DNA from: Planctomycetaceae bacterium
GTDB taxonomy: Bacteria; Planctomycetota; Planctomycetia; Pirellulales; Thermoguttaceae
Assembly (NCBI GenBank): GCA_031259095.1
Contig: JAIRLW010000337.1
Location: 1 to 6,809, forward strand
Direction of reading: 5' to 3'
DNA length: 6,809 bases
In this document: positions 1 through 6,624 of the stretch, in pieces
Layout: every line of letters begins with the position of its first letter
How positions within the stretch are numbered: position 1 is the first letter of the stretch
Notes under the pieces: generated by a model
The model's input: the letters and a program-made list of their open reading frames with translations, nothing else
Told to the model about the DNA's origin: nothing
Database searches by the model: none
Program-made: the position numbers and the translations under genes

Positions 1-114
1 CAAATATTTCATTCGACCCCTACAATACGAAAAAAAATATCGATTGTTTCGAATAGTCTTGAAAAAACATTTAAGAGGTACTCTTGCCTCATACCTTTAA
101 TGAAGGGGCATTAG

Positions 115-159
115 GGACAAATGAGACTAGTAGGACTAGTAAGACTAATGGGATTAAAA
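115..159 (+). repeat. Degenerate 9-bp tandem repeat, five units
   Basis: Reading in steps of nine from 115 gives ggacaaatg, agactagta, ggactagta, agactaatg and ggattaaaa. The consensus is close to RGACTARTR. The same unit recurs on the opposite strand at 180-215 and again at 4121-4156, so it is a dispersed repeat family and not chance. Units two and three differ at one base, which suggests recent duplication. Function is unknown. Confidence 0.75.
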
Positions 160-179
160 GAGAACGATTGATCGTGATT

Positions 180-215
180 ATTTGTTCCCTTAGTCCCTAT
201 TCTCCCGAATGTCCC
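180..215 (-). repeat. Degenerate 9-bp tandem repeat, inverted copy
   Basis: On the minus strand from 215 downward the units are gggacattc, gggagaata, gggactaag and ggaacaaat, again in perfect 9-bp phase. This cluster faces the one at 115-159 across about 20 bp. The pair therefore forms an imperfect inverted repeat; for example gggaca at 114-119 can pair with tgtccc at 210-215. Confidence 0.7.
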
Positions 216-383
216 GATAAAGCGAAAGATTCTTCAGAATATTTTCTATGTCTTTTTGTTGCAATCCCTTGTATTTTACTCTTTTGTTGGTCTAATGTTG
301 AGATATTTATCACTAACACCGCTGCTAATGTTCCTGCTTTACTGTTGTCAACAGCAGTTCCAACCTTTTAAAATATTCATTCC

Positions 384-3300
384 GTGCCGAGTTTTTCAGA
401 ATTTTCTACGCTTTTTGGTCCTCCTGATTTGGTGCAACTTGTCCGCTATCAGGCAACTACTCAACCCAATGCAACCGCATTTATTTATCTTACAAACGGA
501 ATTGACGAAGAAGTCGTCATGAGCAATGCTTGTCTGGATCAGTCGGCACGGCGTATCGCTGCGTGGCTTCAGCAGCACAATATGTTCGGTCAACGTGTTT
601 TGTTACTCTATCCGCCGGGGCTTGATTTTATTGCGGCATTTTTTGGTTGTCTTTACGCCGGAGCCATTGCCGTTCCGGTTTATCCGCCGCGGAAAAATCG
701 TTCCATCCTTCGAATTCAAGCGGTTGCCGAAAGCGCCAGCGCGGCGGTTGCGCTCACAACAGAAGATGTTTTAAAACGTGTCGGTGAACTCATTGACGAA
801 GCGCCTTATCTCAAAGAAATTACCTGGCAGGCAACCACCGCGCTTCAGGAAGGTCTCGAAGAACATTGGAATCAGCCGGAAGTGGACGCAAACACGATTG
901 CGTTTCTTCAGTACACCTCCGGCTCAACCGGAACACCCAAAGGTGTTATCCTGACACACGGCAATTTAATTCATAATTCCCACATGATTTATCATGGGTT
1001 TGAACATTCACGAACCGGTCAAGGTGTTTTTTGGCTGCCGAGTTATCATGATATGGGACTCATCGGCGGAATTATTCAGCCGCTCTACTGCGGAAGACCA
1101 AACGTAATCATGTCGCCCTTGACCTTTTTGCAAAAACCGTTTCGTTGGTTGGCGGCAATCACAAAATATCGCGGAACCACCAGCGGCGGTCCGAATTTCG
1201 CTTATGATCTTTGTGTTCGGCAAATTACAGAGGAACAAATTGATCAACTCGATTTACGAACATGGAATGTTGCATTCAACGGAGCCGAACCGGTTCTCGC
1301 GGAAACAATGGAAACGTTTACCCGAAAATTTGAACGTTGCGGTTTTCGGTATGAAGCGTTTTATCCTTGTTTTGGGCTGGCGGAAGGAACTCTTCTTGTT
1401 TCCGGCGGTTACCAAAAGGAATCGCCGATCATTCGTTTACTGGATGCGGAAGCGTTATCGGTTGGCAAAGCGATTGACGCTACACCGGAAACCGGAAAAG
1501 TTGCCCGTCAAGTTTCCAGCGGAAAAAATATTCTTGCCGAACAACGTATTGCGATTGTCGATCCTGAATCTTGTGTTGAATGTTCGGAACGGGTTGTTGG
1601 TGAAATTTGGGTTCGTGGTCCCAGTATGGCGAAAGGTTACTGGAATGCTCCCGAAGCCACCGAACAAACCTTTCACGCCCGAATCGCCGGAACAAACGAA
1701 GGTCCTTTTATGCGAACCGGCGATCTTGGTTTTATGGTCGAAGGCGAACTTTTCGTTACCGGAAGAATCAAAGATTTAATCATTATACGCGGCGTTAATC
1801 TCTATCCGCAGGACATCGAAATGACTGTCCAACGTGTTGATCCGCATCTTCGGGCATTGGGAGGAGCCGCGTTTATGGTTCAGGACGATTCGGAAAAACA
1901 TCAGGAATATCTTGTCATCGTGCAGGAACTGGAACGACGTTTTAAAGGGGAAACCGAACCGATTTTCGGTGAAATTCGCCGTGCGGTGGCGTTGGAACAT
2001 GAAATTCCGGTTGAGGCGATTGTTCTTGTTAAATCGGGAAGTATTCCCAAAACGTCCAGCGGTAAAATTCAACGTTTTGCCTGCCGAAACGGATTTTTAG
2101 ACGGTTCACTGAGTGAAATTTCACGATGGATTTCACCGGATGTTCCGTTTCGTTTTGTCAAAAGCGGTGAAACGGAAAATGCGTTGAATGAGGCTGTTGG
2201 ACTGACAGACGCCGAAGATCATCGCCGTCTTGTTCGCGGAACAACCGAACCGTCGGAAACCAAACCGTTAAAAGTAGAAACGCTCAAAACGGAAACGCCG
2301 TCGCAATCGAAACGGATTCTTATTCAGGAAGATTCATCGGTTCAAACGACTTTGTCGTTAGTTTCTTCCGATGAAATTGCGGCGATTATATTGGAAGAAG
2401 TTCGGAAAGTGGCGAAAGAGCGTGCGGCGCATCTGACACTTGAAACGGACATTACGGAACTTGGTCTTGATTCGCTGGAGCGTATGGAAATTCTTGCTTC
2501 GCTGGAAGACCGGTTCGGCGGTCAATTTCCGGAATCTATTTTGCCGGAGTTGTTTACGGCGCAACAAGTTCTCGATGCGGTTCTGATTTATCTTGGTTCA
2601 GGTTTGCGTAAACCGGTTCACGAGGAAAAAAACAATTGGCGTGAAATTCCCGAAGAATACAATCACATTGAAAAATTTCCGGAATATTTACGTTTGAAAG
2701 CCGGTCTTGACCTGATACAACAAACCGGTCTCAATCATTTTTTCGATGTTCACGAGGGAATTACGAATGATCGTGCGATAATTAACGGTGAAGAGTACAT
2801 TAATTTTTCGAATTATAATTACCTTAACACGTCGGGCGATCCTGAAGTAACGCGTGCGGCGGTTGAGGCGTGTGAACGTTACGGGACGAGTGTTTCGGCG
2901 AGCCGTTTGGTTTCCGGCAACAAACCGATTCATCGTGAACTTGAAGTTGCGATTTCAACATTTCTTGGTTGTGAAGATACATTGGTGTTTGTGAGCGGTC
3001 ATTCGACCAATGAAGGAGTGATTGGACATTTATTGAATGAAAAGGACATGATTCTTTTTGATTCGCTGGCGCACAACAGTATTGTGGAAGGGGCGTTGCT
3101 TTCCGGTGCGCGTCGGCGACCGTTCCCGCACAACGACTGGGAAGCGGCAAACTGGATTTTGAACAAACATCGCGGTGAATATCGCCGTGTTCTGATTGCG
3201 GTGGAAGGGGTTTACAGTATGGACGGCGATTATCCTGATTTACCGAAACTGATTGAGGTTAAAAAAAGACATCATGCGTTGCTGATGGTTGACGAAGCCC

Positions 3301-3857
3301 ATTCGCTTGGTGTTCTTGGCAAAACGGGACGCGGGATTGGCGAACATTTTGCGGTTAATCGTTGTGATGTTGATATTTGGATGTGTACGTTGAGTAAGAC
3401 ATTGGCGAGTTGCGGCGGTTACATTAGCGGGTCGAAGGAACTGATTGAGTATTTGAAATACACCTCTCCGAATTTTGTGTTTAGTGTTGGTATTTCACCG
3501 CCGAGTTGTGCGGCGGCGTTGGCGGCGATTCGCTTGTTGGACAGAGAACCGCAACGGGTTGAACAATTACGGCATAACGGAAAACTGTTTTTGGAGTTGG
3601 CAAAAGCGCAAAATTTAAACACTGGAACTAGTTGTGATTCTGCGGTCATTCCGGTTATTCTCGGCAATTCCATGCTTGCGTTGAAAATATCTAAGGCGTT
3701 GTTCGACAGAAAAATTAACGTACAACCGATTTTGCATCCGGCTGTCGAAGAAAAAGCCGCACGTCTCCGTTTCTTCATCACCTCCGCACATTCCGAAGAA
3801 CAAATCCGCTACACAATCAAAGCGTTGACCGAATCGCTCCAAACTATTGGGTATTGA
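384..3857 (+). CDS. FAAL-ACP-alpha-oxoamine synthase fusion (lipid amino-ketone synthase)
   Basis: The 1157-residue protein has three domains. Residues 1-590 are a fatty acyl-AMP ligase: PPGLDFIAAFFGCLYAGAIAVPVYPPR near 77-103, P-loop YTSGSTGTPKG (177-187), FWLPSYHDMG (216-225), TGDLG (445-449), GRIKD (460-464), and the C-terminal PKTSSGK with the presumed adenylation lysine K561. Residues 600-655 are a Thr/Lys/Glu-rich linker. Residues 660-738 are an acyl carrier protein with the phosphopantetheine serine S697 in LGLDSLE. Residues 770-1155 are a fold-type I PLP enzyme of the BioF/KBL/SPT family: H897 (likely ring-stacking), DEAHS with D970 and H973, Schiff-base lysine K1005 in TLSKT, and R1129 in RLRFF. 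Family knowledge predicts ATP-dependent loading of a free fatty acid onto the internal ACP, then decarboxylative condensation with an amino acid; the amino acid and product are inferred only as a class. It is probably cytosolic, with no signal peptide seen. The start is GTG at 384, because an in-frame stop at 369 excludes longer ATG/GTG/TTG starts. No Shine-Dalgarno sequence precedes it. It appears monocistronic, with 724 bp of non-coding DNA following. Confidence 0.93.
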   Translation: MPSFSEFSTLFGPPDLVQLVRYQATTQPNATAFIYLTNGIDEEVVMSNACLDQSARRIAAWLQQHNMFGQRVLLLYPPGLDFIAAFFGCLYAGAIAVPVYPPRKNRSILRIQAVAESASAAVALTTEDVLKRVGELIDEAPYLKEITWQATTALQEGLEEHWNQPEVDANTIAFLQYTSGSTGTPKGVILTHGNLIHNSHMIYHGFEHSRTGQGVFWLPSYHDMGLIGGIIQPLYCGRPNVIMSPLTFLQKPFRWLAAITKYRGTTSGGPNFAYDLCVRQITEEQIDQLDLRTWNVAFNGAEPVLAETMETFTRKFERCGFRYEAFYPCFGLAEGTLLVSGGYQKESPIIRLLDAEALSVGKAIDATPETGKVARQVSSGKNILAEQRIAIVDPESCVECSERVVGEIWVRGPSMAKGYWNAPEATEQTFHARIAGTNEGPFMRTGDLGFMVEGELFVTGRIKDLIIIRGVNLYPQDIEMTVQRVDPHLRALGGAAFMVQDDSEKHQEYLVIVQELERRFKGETEPIFGEIRRAVALEHEIPVEAIVLVKSGSIPKTSSGKIQRFACRNGFLDGSLSEISRWISPDVPFRFVKSGETENALNEAVGLTDAEDHRRLVRGTTEPSETKPLKVETLKTETPSQSKRILIQEDSSVQTTLSLVSSDEIAAIILEEVRKVAKERAAHLTLETDITELGLDSLERMEILASLEDRFGGQFPESILPELFTAQQVLDAVLIYLGSGLRKPVHEEKNNWREIPEEYNHIEKFPEYLRLKAGLDLIQQTGLNHFFDVHEGITNDRAIINGEEYINFSNYNYLNTSGDPEVTRAAVEACERYGTSVSASRLVSGNKPIHRELEVAISTFLGCEDTLVFVSGHSTNEGVIGHLLNEKDMILFDSLAHNSIVEGALLSGARRRPFPHNDWEAANWILNKHRGEYRRVLIAVEGVYSMDGDYPDLPKLIEVKKRHHALLMVDEAHSLGVLGKTGRGIGEHFAVNRCDVDIWMCTLSKTLASCGGYISGSKELIEYLKYTSPNFVFSVGISPPSCAAALAAIRLLDREPQRVEQLRHNGKLFLELAKAQNLNTGTSCDSAVIPVILGNSMLALKISKALFDRKINVQPILHPAVEEKAARLRFFITSAHSEEQIRYTIKALTESLQTIGY

Positions 3858-4030
3858 ATTTGGAAACCGTTAAAAATACCATTTTATTATCCGCCGTCCG
3901 CAGATTTACGCAAATTATTTTCGGGCGTCTCTAAAAATTAATTTTATTTCGATTTCGGTCGATCAAAAAATGAGTTTTTAGAAGTTGCCTTTAAATCAAA
4001 GTTGTGTTTAGGAAAAAATTTTTTTGATTT

Positions 4031-4056
4031 CTTGATTGCCGTCTTGCGGCAACAAG
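4031..4056. other. Stem-loop downstream of the fusion gene
   Basis: The arms cttg-a-ttgccg and cggcaa-caag enclose the loop tcttg. This gives ten base pairs interrupted by one bulged A. It lies about 170 bp after the stop codon of the fusion gene. No T-tract follows on the + strand, so it is not a standard intrinsic terminator. It may be an mRNA 3'-end structure or a small palindromic repeat. Confidence 0.45.
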
Positions 4057-4120
4057 TCAATTTCGGTAAAATCATCTGCTTACTTAATTCTTAAAATTAT
4101 AAATTTGCCTTAAAAGATTA

Positions 4121-4156
4121 TTTGACCCATTTAGTCTCTATAGTCCCTTATGTCCC
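4121..4156 (-). repeat. Third cluster of the 9-bp repeat
   Basis: Read on the minus strand from 4156 downward, the units are gggacataa, gggactata, gagactaaa and tgggtcaaa. They match the two clusters in the first 215 bases. The orientation is that of the 180-215 cluster. Confidence 0.65.
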
Positions 4157-4207
4157 TAAAATATTCAAATGTAATATATCAGCGGAATTTTTGTATTTCG
4201 ATTTTAA

Positions 4208-4440
4208 CCCCGCTAGGGGTGTGATGTGCATAACCGTAGGTGTAGCGCAGCGCAACGGATCAGAAATTGGAAAATATCCTTCCTTTTTAAGCCCCGCAGG
4301 GGCGAGATACTCAACCGAAGTAACGATTATCTCGCCCTTAGAGGGCTTTGGATAGTAGAGACGCGATGCATTGCGTCTCTACATTCCGGCGGTTGCGCTG
4401 CGATCCACCGCTGGTTATGCACCTCTCGTCCCTGCGGGAC
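4208..4440. repeat. Composite nested inverted-repeat element (BIME/REP-like)
   Basis: Three layers of inverted repeat are visible. Outer arms: gtgcataacc (4226-4235) pairs with ggttatgcac (4413-4422), and cgcagcgcaac (4246-4256) pairs with gttgcgctgcg (4392-4402), with equal 10-bp spacers. The similarity runs outward to ccccgctagggg near 4208 and tccctgcggga near 4429. Inner arms: 4289-4309 and 4328-4348 match at 17 of 21 positions. A 28-bp palindrome lies between the inner and outer right arms. The layout recalls bacterial interspersed mosaic elements built from REP sequences, which RAYT (Y1) transposases are known to mobilise in other genomes. No transposase is present here, so the element would be non-autonomous. 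Confidence 0.7.
4355..4382. repeat. 28-bp near-perfect palindrome
   Basis: The palindrome begins gtagagacgc and ends gcgtctctac. Thirteen of fourteen base pairs are exact, and the remaining position is a G/T that could wobble-pair in RNA. It sits inside the composite inverted-repeat element, between its inner and outer right arms. It could form a strong hairpin on either strand, but no T-tract follows. Confidence 0.8.
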
Positions 4441-4503
4441 TAAGACAAAATAACCGATCACGGAAATTACGCTGATAGATTACGTTCAAATAATCTTTTG
4501 TTG

Positions 4504-4532
4504 TTGTCAAACCAATTATTTTAACCAATTAT
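4504..4532 (+). promoter_or_regulatory. Possible sigma-70-like promoter of the phosphorylase gene
   Basis: TTGTCA (4504-4509) matches five of six bases of the -35 consensus. A 17-bp spacer leads to aattat, which matches four of six bases of the -10 consensus. The match is modest and AT-rich DNA gives such hits by chance. The 13-bp tandem repeat overlaps the spacer and the -10, so repeat copy number could influence expression. This is inference only. Confidence 0.25.
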
Positions 4533-4542
4533 TTTAACCAAT
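4510..4542. repeat. 13-bp tandem repeat, about 2.5 copies
   Basis: The unit aaccaattatttt occurs exactly at 4510-4522 and 4523-4535, followed by the partial copy aaccaat at 4536-4542. It lies 40 bp before the phosphorylase start codon, in the likely promoter or 5'-leader zone. Confidence 0.85.
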
Positions 4543-4581
4543 GTTTTTGTATCAATTAAATTCAACAGGAAAATAAATATT

Positions 4582-5412
4582 ATGCTTCATCTTTATGATC
4601 AAATTCAACAATCGGTACATTTTATTCGTGGAAAATGGAACGGTACGGTCAAGGCTGGGATTGTTCTTGGAACAGGACTCGGTAATCTGGCAAAACAAAT
4701 CAAAGCGGAAATTACGTTACCGTATGAGGAAATCCCAAACTTCCCACGCTCTACCGTTGAAACTCACGCCGGAAATCTTGTTATTGGTCAATTAAACGGC
4801 GTTAATGTGGTTGCGATGGAAGGACGTTTTCACGCTTACGAAGGTTATGATTTGAAACAAATTACGTTTCCGATTCGTGTGATCAAGGCGTTGGGCGCCG
4901 ACACGTTGTTTGTATCCAATGCCTGCGGCGGAATGAATCCGCAATATCGGCAAGGCGATATTATGGTTATCGAAGATCATATTAACCTGATGGGCGTTAA
5001 TCCGTTGGTTGGAATCAACGACGACCGACTCGGTCCGCGTTTCCCCGATCTTTGTGAACCATACGATAAAAAACTAATCGACATCGCACTCGAAATCGCA
5101 CGTAAAGAGAATTTTGTTGCGCATAAAGGCGTTTACGCCGGCGTGTTGGGACCGAATCTCGAAACACGCGCCGAATATCGTTTTTTACGCGGAATCGGAG
5201 CCGATGTGGTTGGAATGTCCACTGTTCCCGAAGTTCTGGCGGCAATTCATTGCGGCATGAAAGTTCTTGGTTTGTCTATTGTTACTGATATGGCGTTGCC
5301 CGACGCTTTGAAACCGGGAAATGTTGCCGAAATTATTGCAACTGCCAACGCCGCCGAACCAAAATTAACAAAAATGGTCAGCGGAGTGATCGCACAATTA
5401 AAAAACAACTAA
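4582..5412 (+). CDS. punA: Purine nucleoside phosphorylase, trimeric (PNP family 2)
   Basis: This 276-residue cytosolic enzyme should cleave purine (deoxy)nucleosides with phosphate to free base and (deoxy)ribose-1-phosphate in purine salvage. The length is normal for the trimeric, human-like class. Visible motifs are the phosphate loop GTGLG (30-34), THAGNLVIG (61-69), the phosphate/ribose segment MEGRFHAYEGY (79-89), NACGGMN (113-119), GPNLETRAEYR (190-200) with base-binding E194, and GMSTVPE (211-217). The position equivalent to human Asn243 is Asp236 (SIVTDMALPD). In human PNP that residue helps select 6-oxopurines, and Asp there favours 6-aminopurines, so adenosine-type substrates should be considered. 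The ATG start follows a weak AGGA at 4567-4570, 11 bases upstream. The next gene starts 15 bp after the stop, so co-transcription is possible. Confidence 0.95.
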   Translation: MLHLYDQIQQSVHFIRGKWNGTVKAGIVLGTGLGNLAKQIKAEITLPYEEIPNFPRSTVETHAGNLVIGQLNGVNVVAMEGRFHAYEGYDLKQITFPIRVIKALGADTLFVSNACGGMNPQYRQGDIMVIEDHINLMGVNPLVGINDDRLGPRFPDLCEPYDKKLIDIALEIARKENFVAHKGVYAGVLGPNLETRAEYRFLRGIGADVVGMSTVPEVLAAIHCGMKVLGLSIVTDMALPDALKPGNVAEIIATANAAEPKLTKMVSGVIAQLKNN

Positions 5413-5427
5413 TAAACAAAAATCAAA

Positions 5428-6045
5428 ATGAGTGAGATAAATTCAACAGAAATAGGTAAAGCCTTAAATATGCCTTCGCAAAAAATCAATAAATTATTAG
5501 CAGAATTAGGCTATATTGAAAAAAACGAAAAAGGATGGAGTATAACACCGCTAGGCGAAGCAAACGGAGGAAAACAAAAAAAACATTTTCCTACCAATAA
5601 CCTCTTCGTTACATGGAATGAAAAAATCATCGAAACTCTCAAAAAAACAAACGAACCATCACAACAAACAACAAACGACAATGAAAAAAATTTCCGTGAA
5701 ATGTTTCCGGCAAAACTACGAACCACCGACGGACACCTCGTCAGATCACGCGCTGAATTACTCATTGACAACTGGTTATATTCAGAAGAAATTGCACACG
5801 CTTACGAAAGAAAATTACCAATTGAGGAGGAAGTATATTGTGATTTTTATTTACCAAAAGGAAAAATTTATATTGAATTTTGGGGACTTGAAAACAACGA
5901 AAAATATCAAAAACGGAAACAACTAAAAATTGAAACTTATAAAAAATATCAAATGAATCTAATTGAAATCAGAGACTGTGATATCGAAAACCTTGATGAT
6001 TTTTTCCCAAATAAACTAATCAAATTCGGATACTGTTTTAGGTAA
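5428..6045 (+). CDS. Winged-helix/PD-(D/E)XK-type nuclease-like protein, uncharacterised
   Basis: The 205-residue protein has two parts. Residues 1-48 read as a helix-turn-helix or winged helix (STEIGKALNMPSQKINKLLAELGYIEK..GWSITPLGEA), like the DNA-binding ends of phage antirepressor-type proteins. Residues 50-95 are a polar Lys/Asn/Gln/Thr-rich linker. Residues 96-205 resemble PD-(D/E)XK nuclease-like domains: RSRAE with E110, then D139 in CDFYLP, then a strand IYIEFWG with E150, followed by a Lys-rich helix (K162, K164, K167) that could supply a displaced catalytic lysine. The usual E-x-K lysine is replaced by tryptophan, so activity is not assured. No signal peptide or membrane segment is seen. 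Base use is much more A-rich than in the flanking genes (runs of aaa, aat and gaa codons), which suggests horizontal origin. The start at 5428 lies 15 bp after the phosphorylase stop, without a Shine-Dalgarno. Restriction, defence or DNA repair roles are all possible. Confidence 0.75.
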   Translation: MSEINSTEIGKALNMPSQKINKLLAELGYIEKNEKGWSITPLGEANGGKQKKHFPTNNLFVTWNEKIIETLKKTNEPSQQTTNDNEKNFREMFPAKLRTTDGHLVRSRAELLIDNWLYSEEIAHAYERKLPIEEEVYCDFYLPKGKIYIEFWGLENNEKYQKRKQLKIETYKKYQMNLIEIRDCDIENLDDFFPNKLIKFGYCFR

Positions 6046-6343
6046 CGGTCTATTTTTATTTTTTCCTTAATATAACATTATCATAAACATTTTCCATTAA
6101 TGGATAAAAATCTGAGAATGATGGAATTATGATAAGTTTTTGAATAAAATCTTTATGACCTTTGTGAAAAAATTTTATTGTAATAGAAAATATTTTTAAC
6201 CGCAAAGGCGATGTTTCGCCGCAACATTACGTCGGCGTACTCGCCGACGCGACCCTTTGGCAAAAGGTTGCCTACCACCTAATAGGTAGATTGTGAATGA
6301 AACGTTTTACGAAGTGTATTTTGAAAATATAAAGGTCTATTTT
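6046..6343. other. AT-rich intergenic region
   Basis: Up to about 6200 this stretch is AT-rich and I see no gene, RNA gene or clear terminator. A T-rich run follows the nuclease stop (6050-6066), but no stem precedes it. From 6201 the base composition switches abruptly to GC-rich in the hairpin series listed separately. The rest leads into the DUF433-like ORF. Confidence 0.65.
6207..6289. repeat. Series of four adjacent hairpins
   Basis: Four stem-loops follow each other within 83 bp. Stem 1 is ggcga/tcgcc (6207-6220). Stem 2 is cgtcggcg/cgccgacg with loop tact (6230-6249), the strongest. Stem 3 is ccttt/aaagg with loop ggca (6254-6267). Stem 4 is ctacc/ggtag (6272-6289), or alternatively accta/taggt (6277-6287). 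The block stands out by GC content from its AT-rich surroundings. It may be a REP-like mobile sequence or a structured leader before the following small ORF. Confidence 0.6.
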
Positions 6344-6565
6344 ATGGATTGGAACGAGCGAATATTAAGCAATGCAGAGGTCTGTCATGGCAAACCGTGT
6401 TTTGTATTGGGGATAAGATTGATTTTTATTGATGTTCGTACTATTGATCAATTTATTTTTGCGCGCTGCCTCATTATGAAAATTTTGTTAATTTTGTTAA
6501 AAAAATACACTCAGCGATGTTTCTTATTGAACATTTTATTTTTTGCAGAGATTAGTCATCAATGA
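6344..6565 (+). pseudogene. Probable decayed DUF433 (antitoxin-like) gene
   Basis: An ATG at 6344 opens a 73-residue frame. Its first 24 residues (MDWNERILSNAEVCHGKPC, then FVLGI) fit the DUF433 family, whose members begin with a run like RI-(x)-dPeVCHGKPCI-x-GTRI. Over this stretch the hallmark VCHGKPC is intact, but the expected GTRI box reads GIRL with an extra residue. After that the frame turns into Ile/Leu/Phe-rich sequence unlike the family's acidic, Ala-rich C-terminus. Total length is nevertheless near the family norm of about 75. DUF433 proteins often pair with PIN-like DUF5615 toxins. No intact partner follows; only an in-frame MKILL at 6476 recalls the start of such toxins, which is weak evidence. 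The same frame could also start at GTG 6293. A divergent but functional small protein cannot be excluded. Confidence 0.55.
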
Positions 6566-6624
6566 CAAATTAAAATAGATCGTTACCATAAATATTGCAA
6601 CATTCATAACCTATAACATCAGCC

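Larger units (their letters stand above)
1..383. other. Gene-free leader region with 9-bp repeats
   Basis: No credible gene lies here. The open frames across it are low-complexity, start at TTG or inside repeat sequence, and resemble no family I recognise. What it does hold is two clusters of a degenerate 9-bp repeat in opposite orientation (115-159 and 180-215, listed separately). A short palindrome, aagag-gta-ctctt, lies near 73-85. The last 15 bases before the GTG start of the large enzyme are AT-rich and show no Shine-Dalgarno sequence. No promoter could be assigned with confidence. Confidence 0.7.
3858..4581. other. Long repeat-rich intergenic region
   Basis: No gene is credible in this 724-bp gap. 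The two short open frames that cross 4122-4453 consist of inverted-repeat sequence and resemble no protein family. The first part (3858-4120) is AT-rich and contains an aaaaaattttttt run near 4015 and a hairpin at 4031-4056. Then come a 9-bp repeat cluster (4121-4156), a composite inverted-repeat element (4208-4440), unremarkable AT-rich DNA to about 4500, and a 13-bp tandem repeat just upstream of the phosphorylase gene. Confidence 0.75.

Noticed and set aside
84..371. Open reading frames of 95 and 88 residues before the fusion gene
   Set aside because: They run through the 9-bp repeats, use a TTG start or overlap the real gene, and show no family features.
1204..1779. 191-residue frame inside the fusion gene, plus many minus-strand frames within it
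   Set aside because: They are out-of-frame shadows of a gene whose domains and active-site motifs are continuous in the main frame.
4031..4056. Intrinsic terminator for the fusion gene
   Set aside because: The stem is good, but no T-tract follows on the + strand and it is about 170 bp after the stop codon. It is kept only as a hairpin.
4208..4440. tRNA or other structured RNA gene suggested by the cloverleaf-like arms
   Set aside because: No T-loop or anticodon pattern is present, and the symmetry is that of a DNA inverted repeat.
4121..4440. CRISPR array
   Set aside because: The repeats are 9 bp and directly adjacent, or are inverted; there are no uniform direct repeats with unique spacers and no cas genes.
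4122..4453. Two overlapping frames of about 75 residues in the long gap
   Set aside because: They translate the arms of the composite inverted repeat; there is no domain or plausible start signal.
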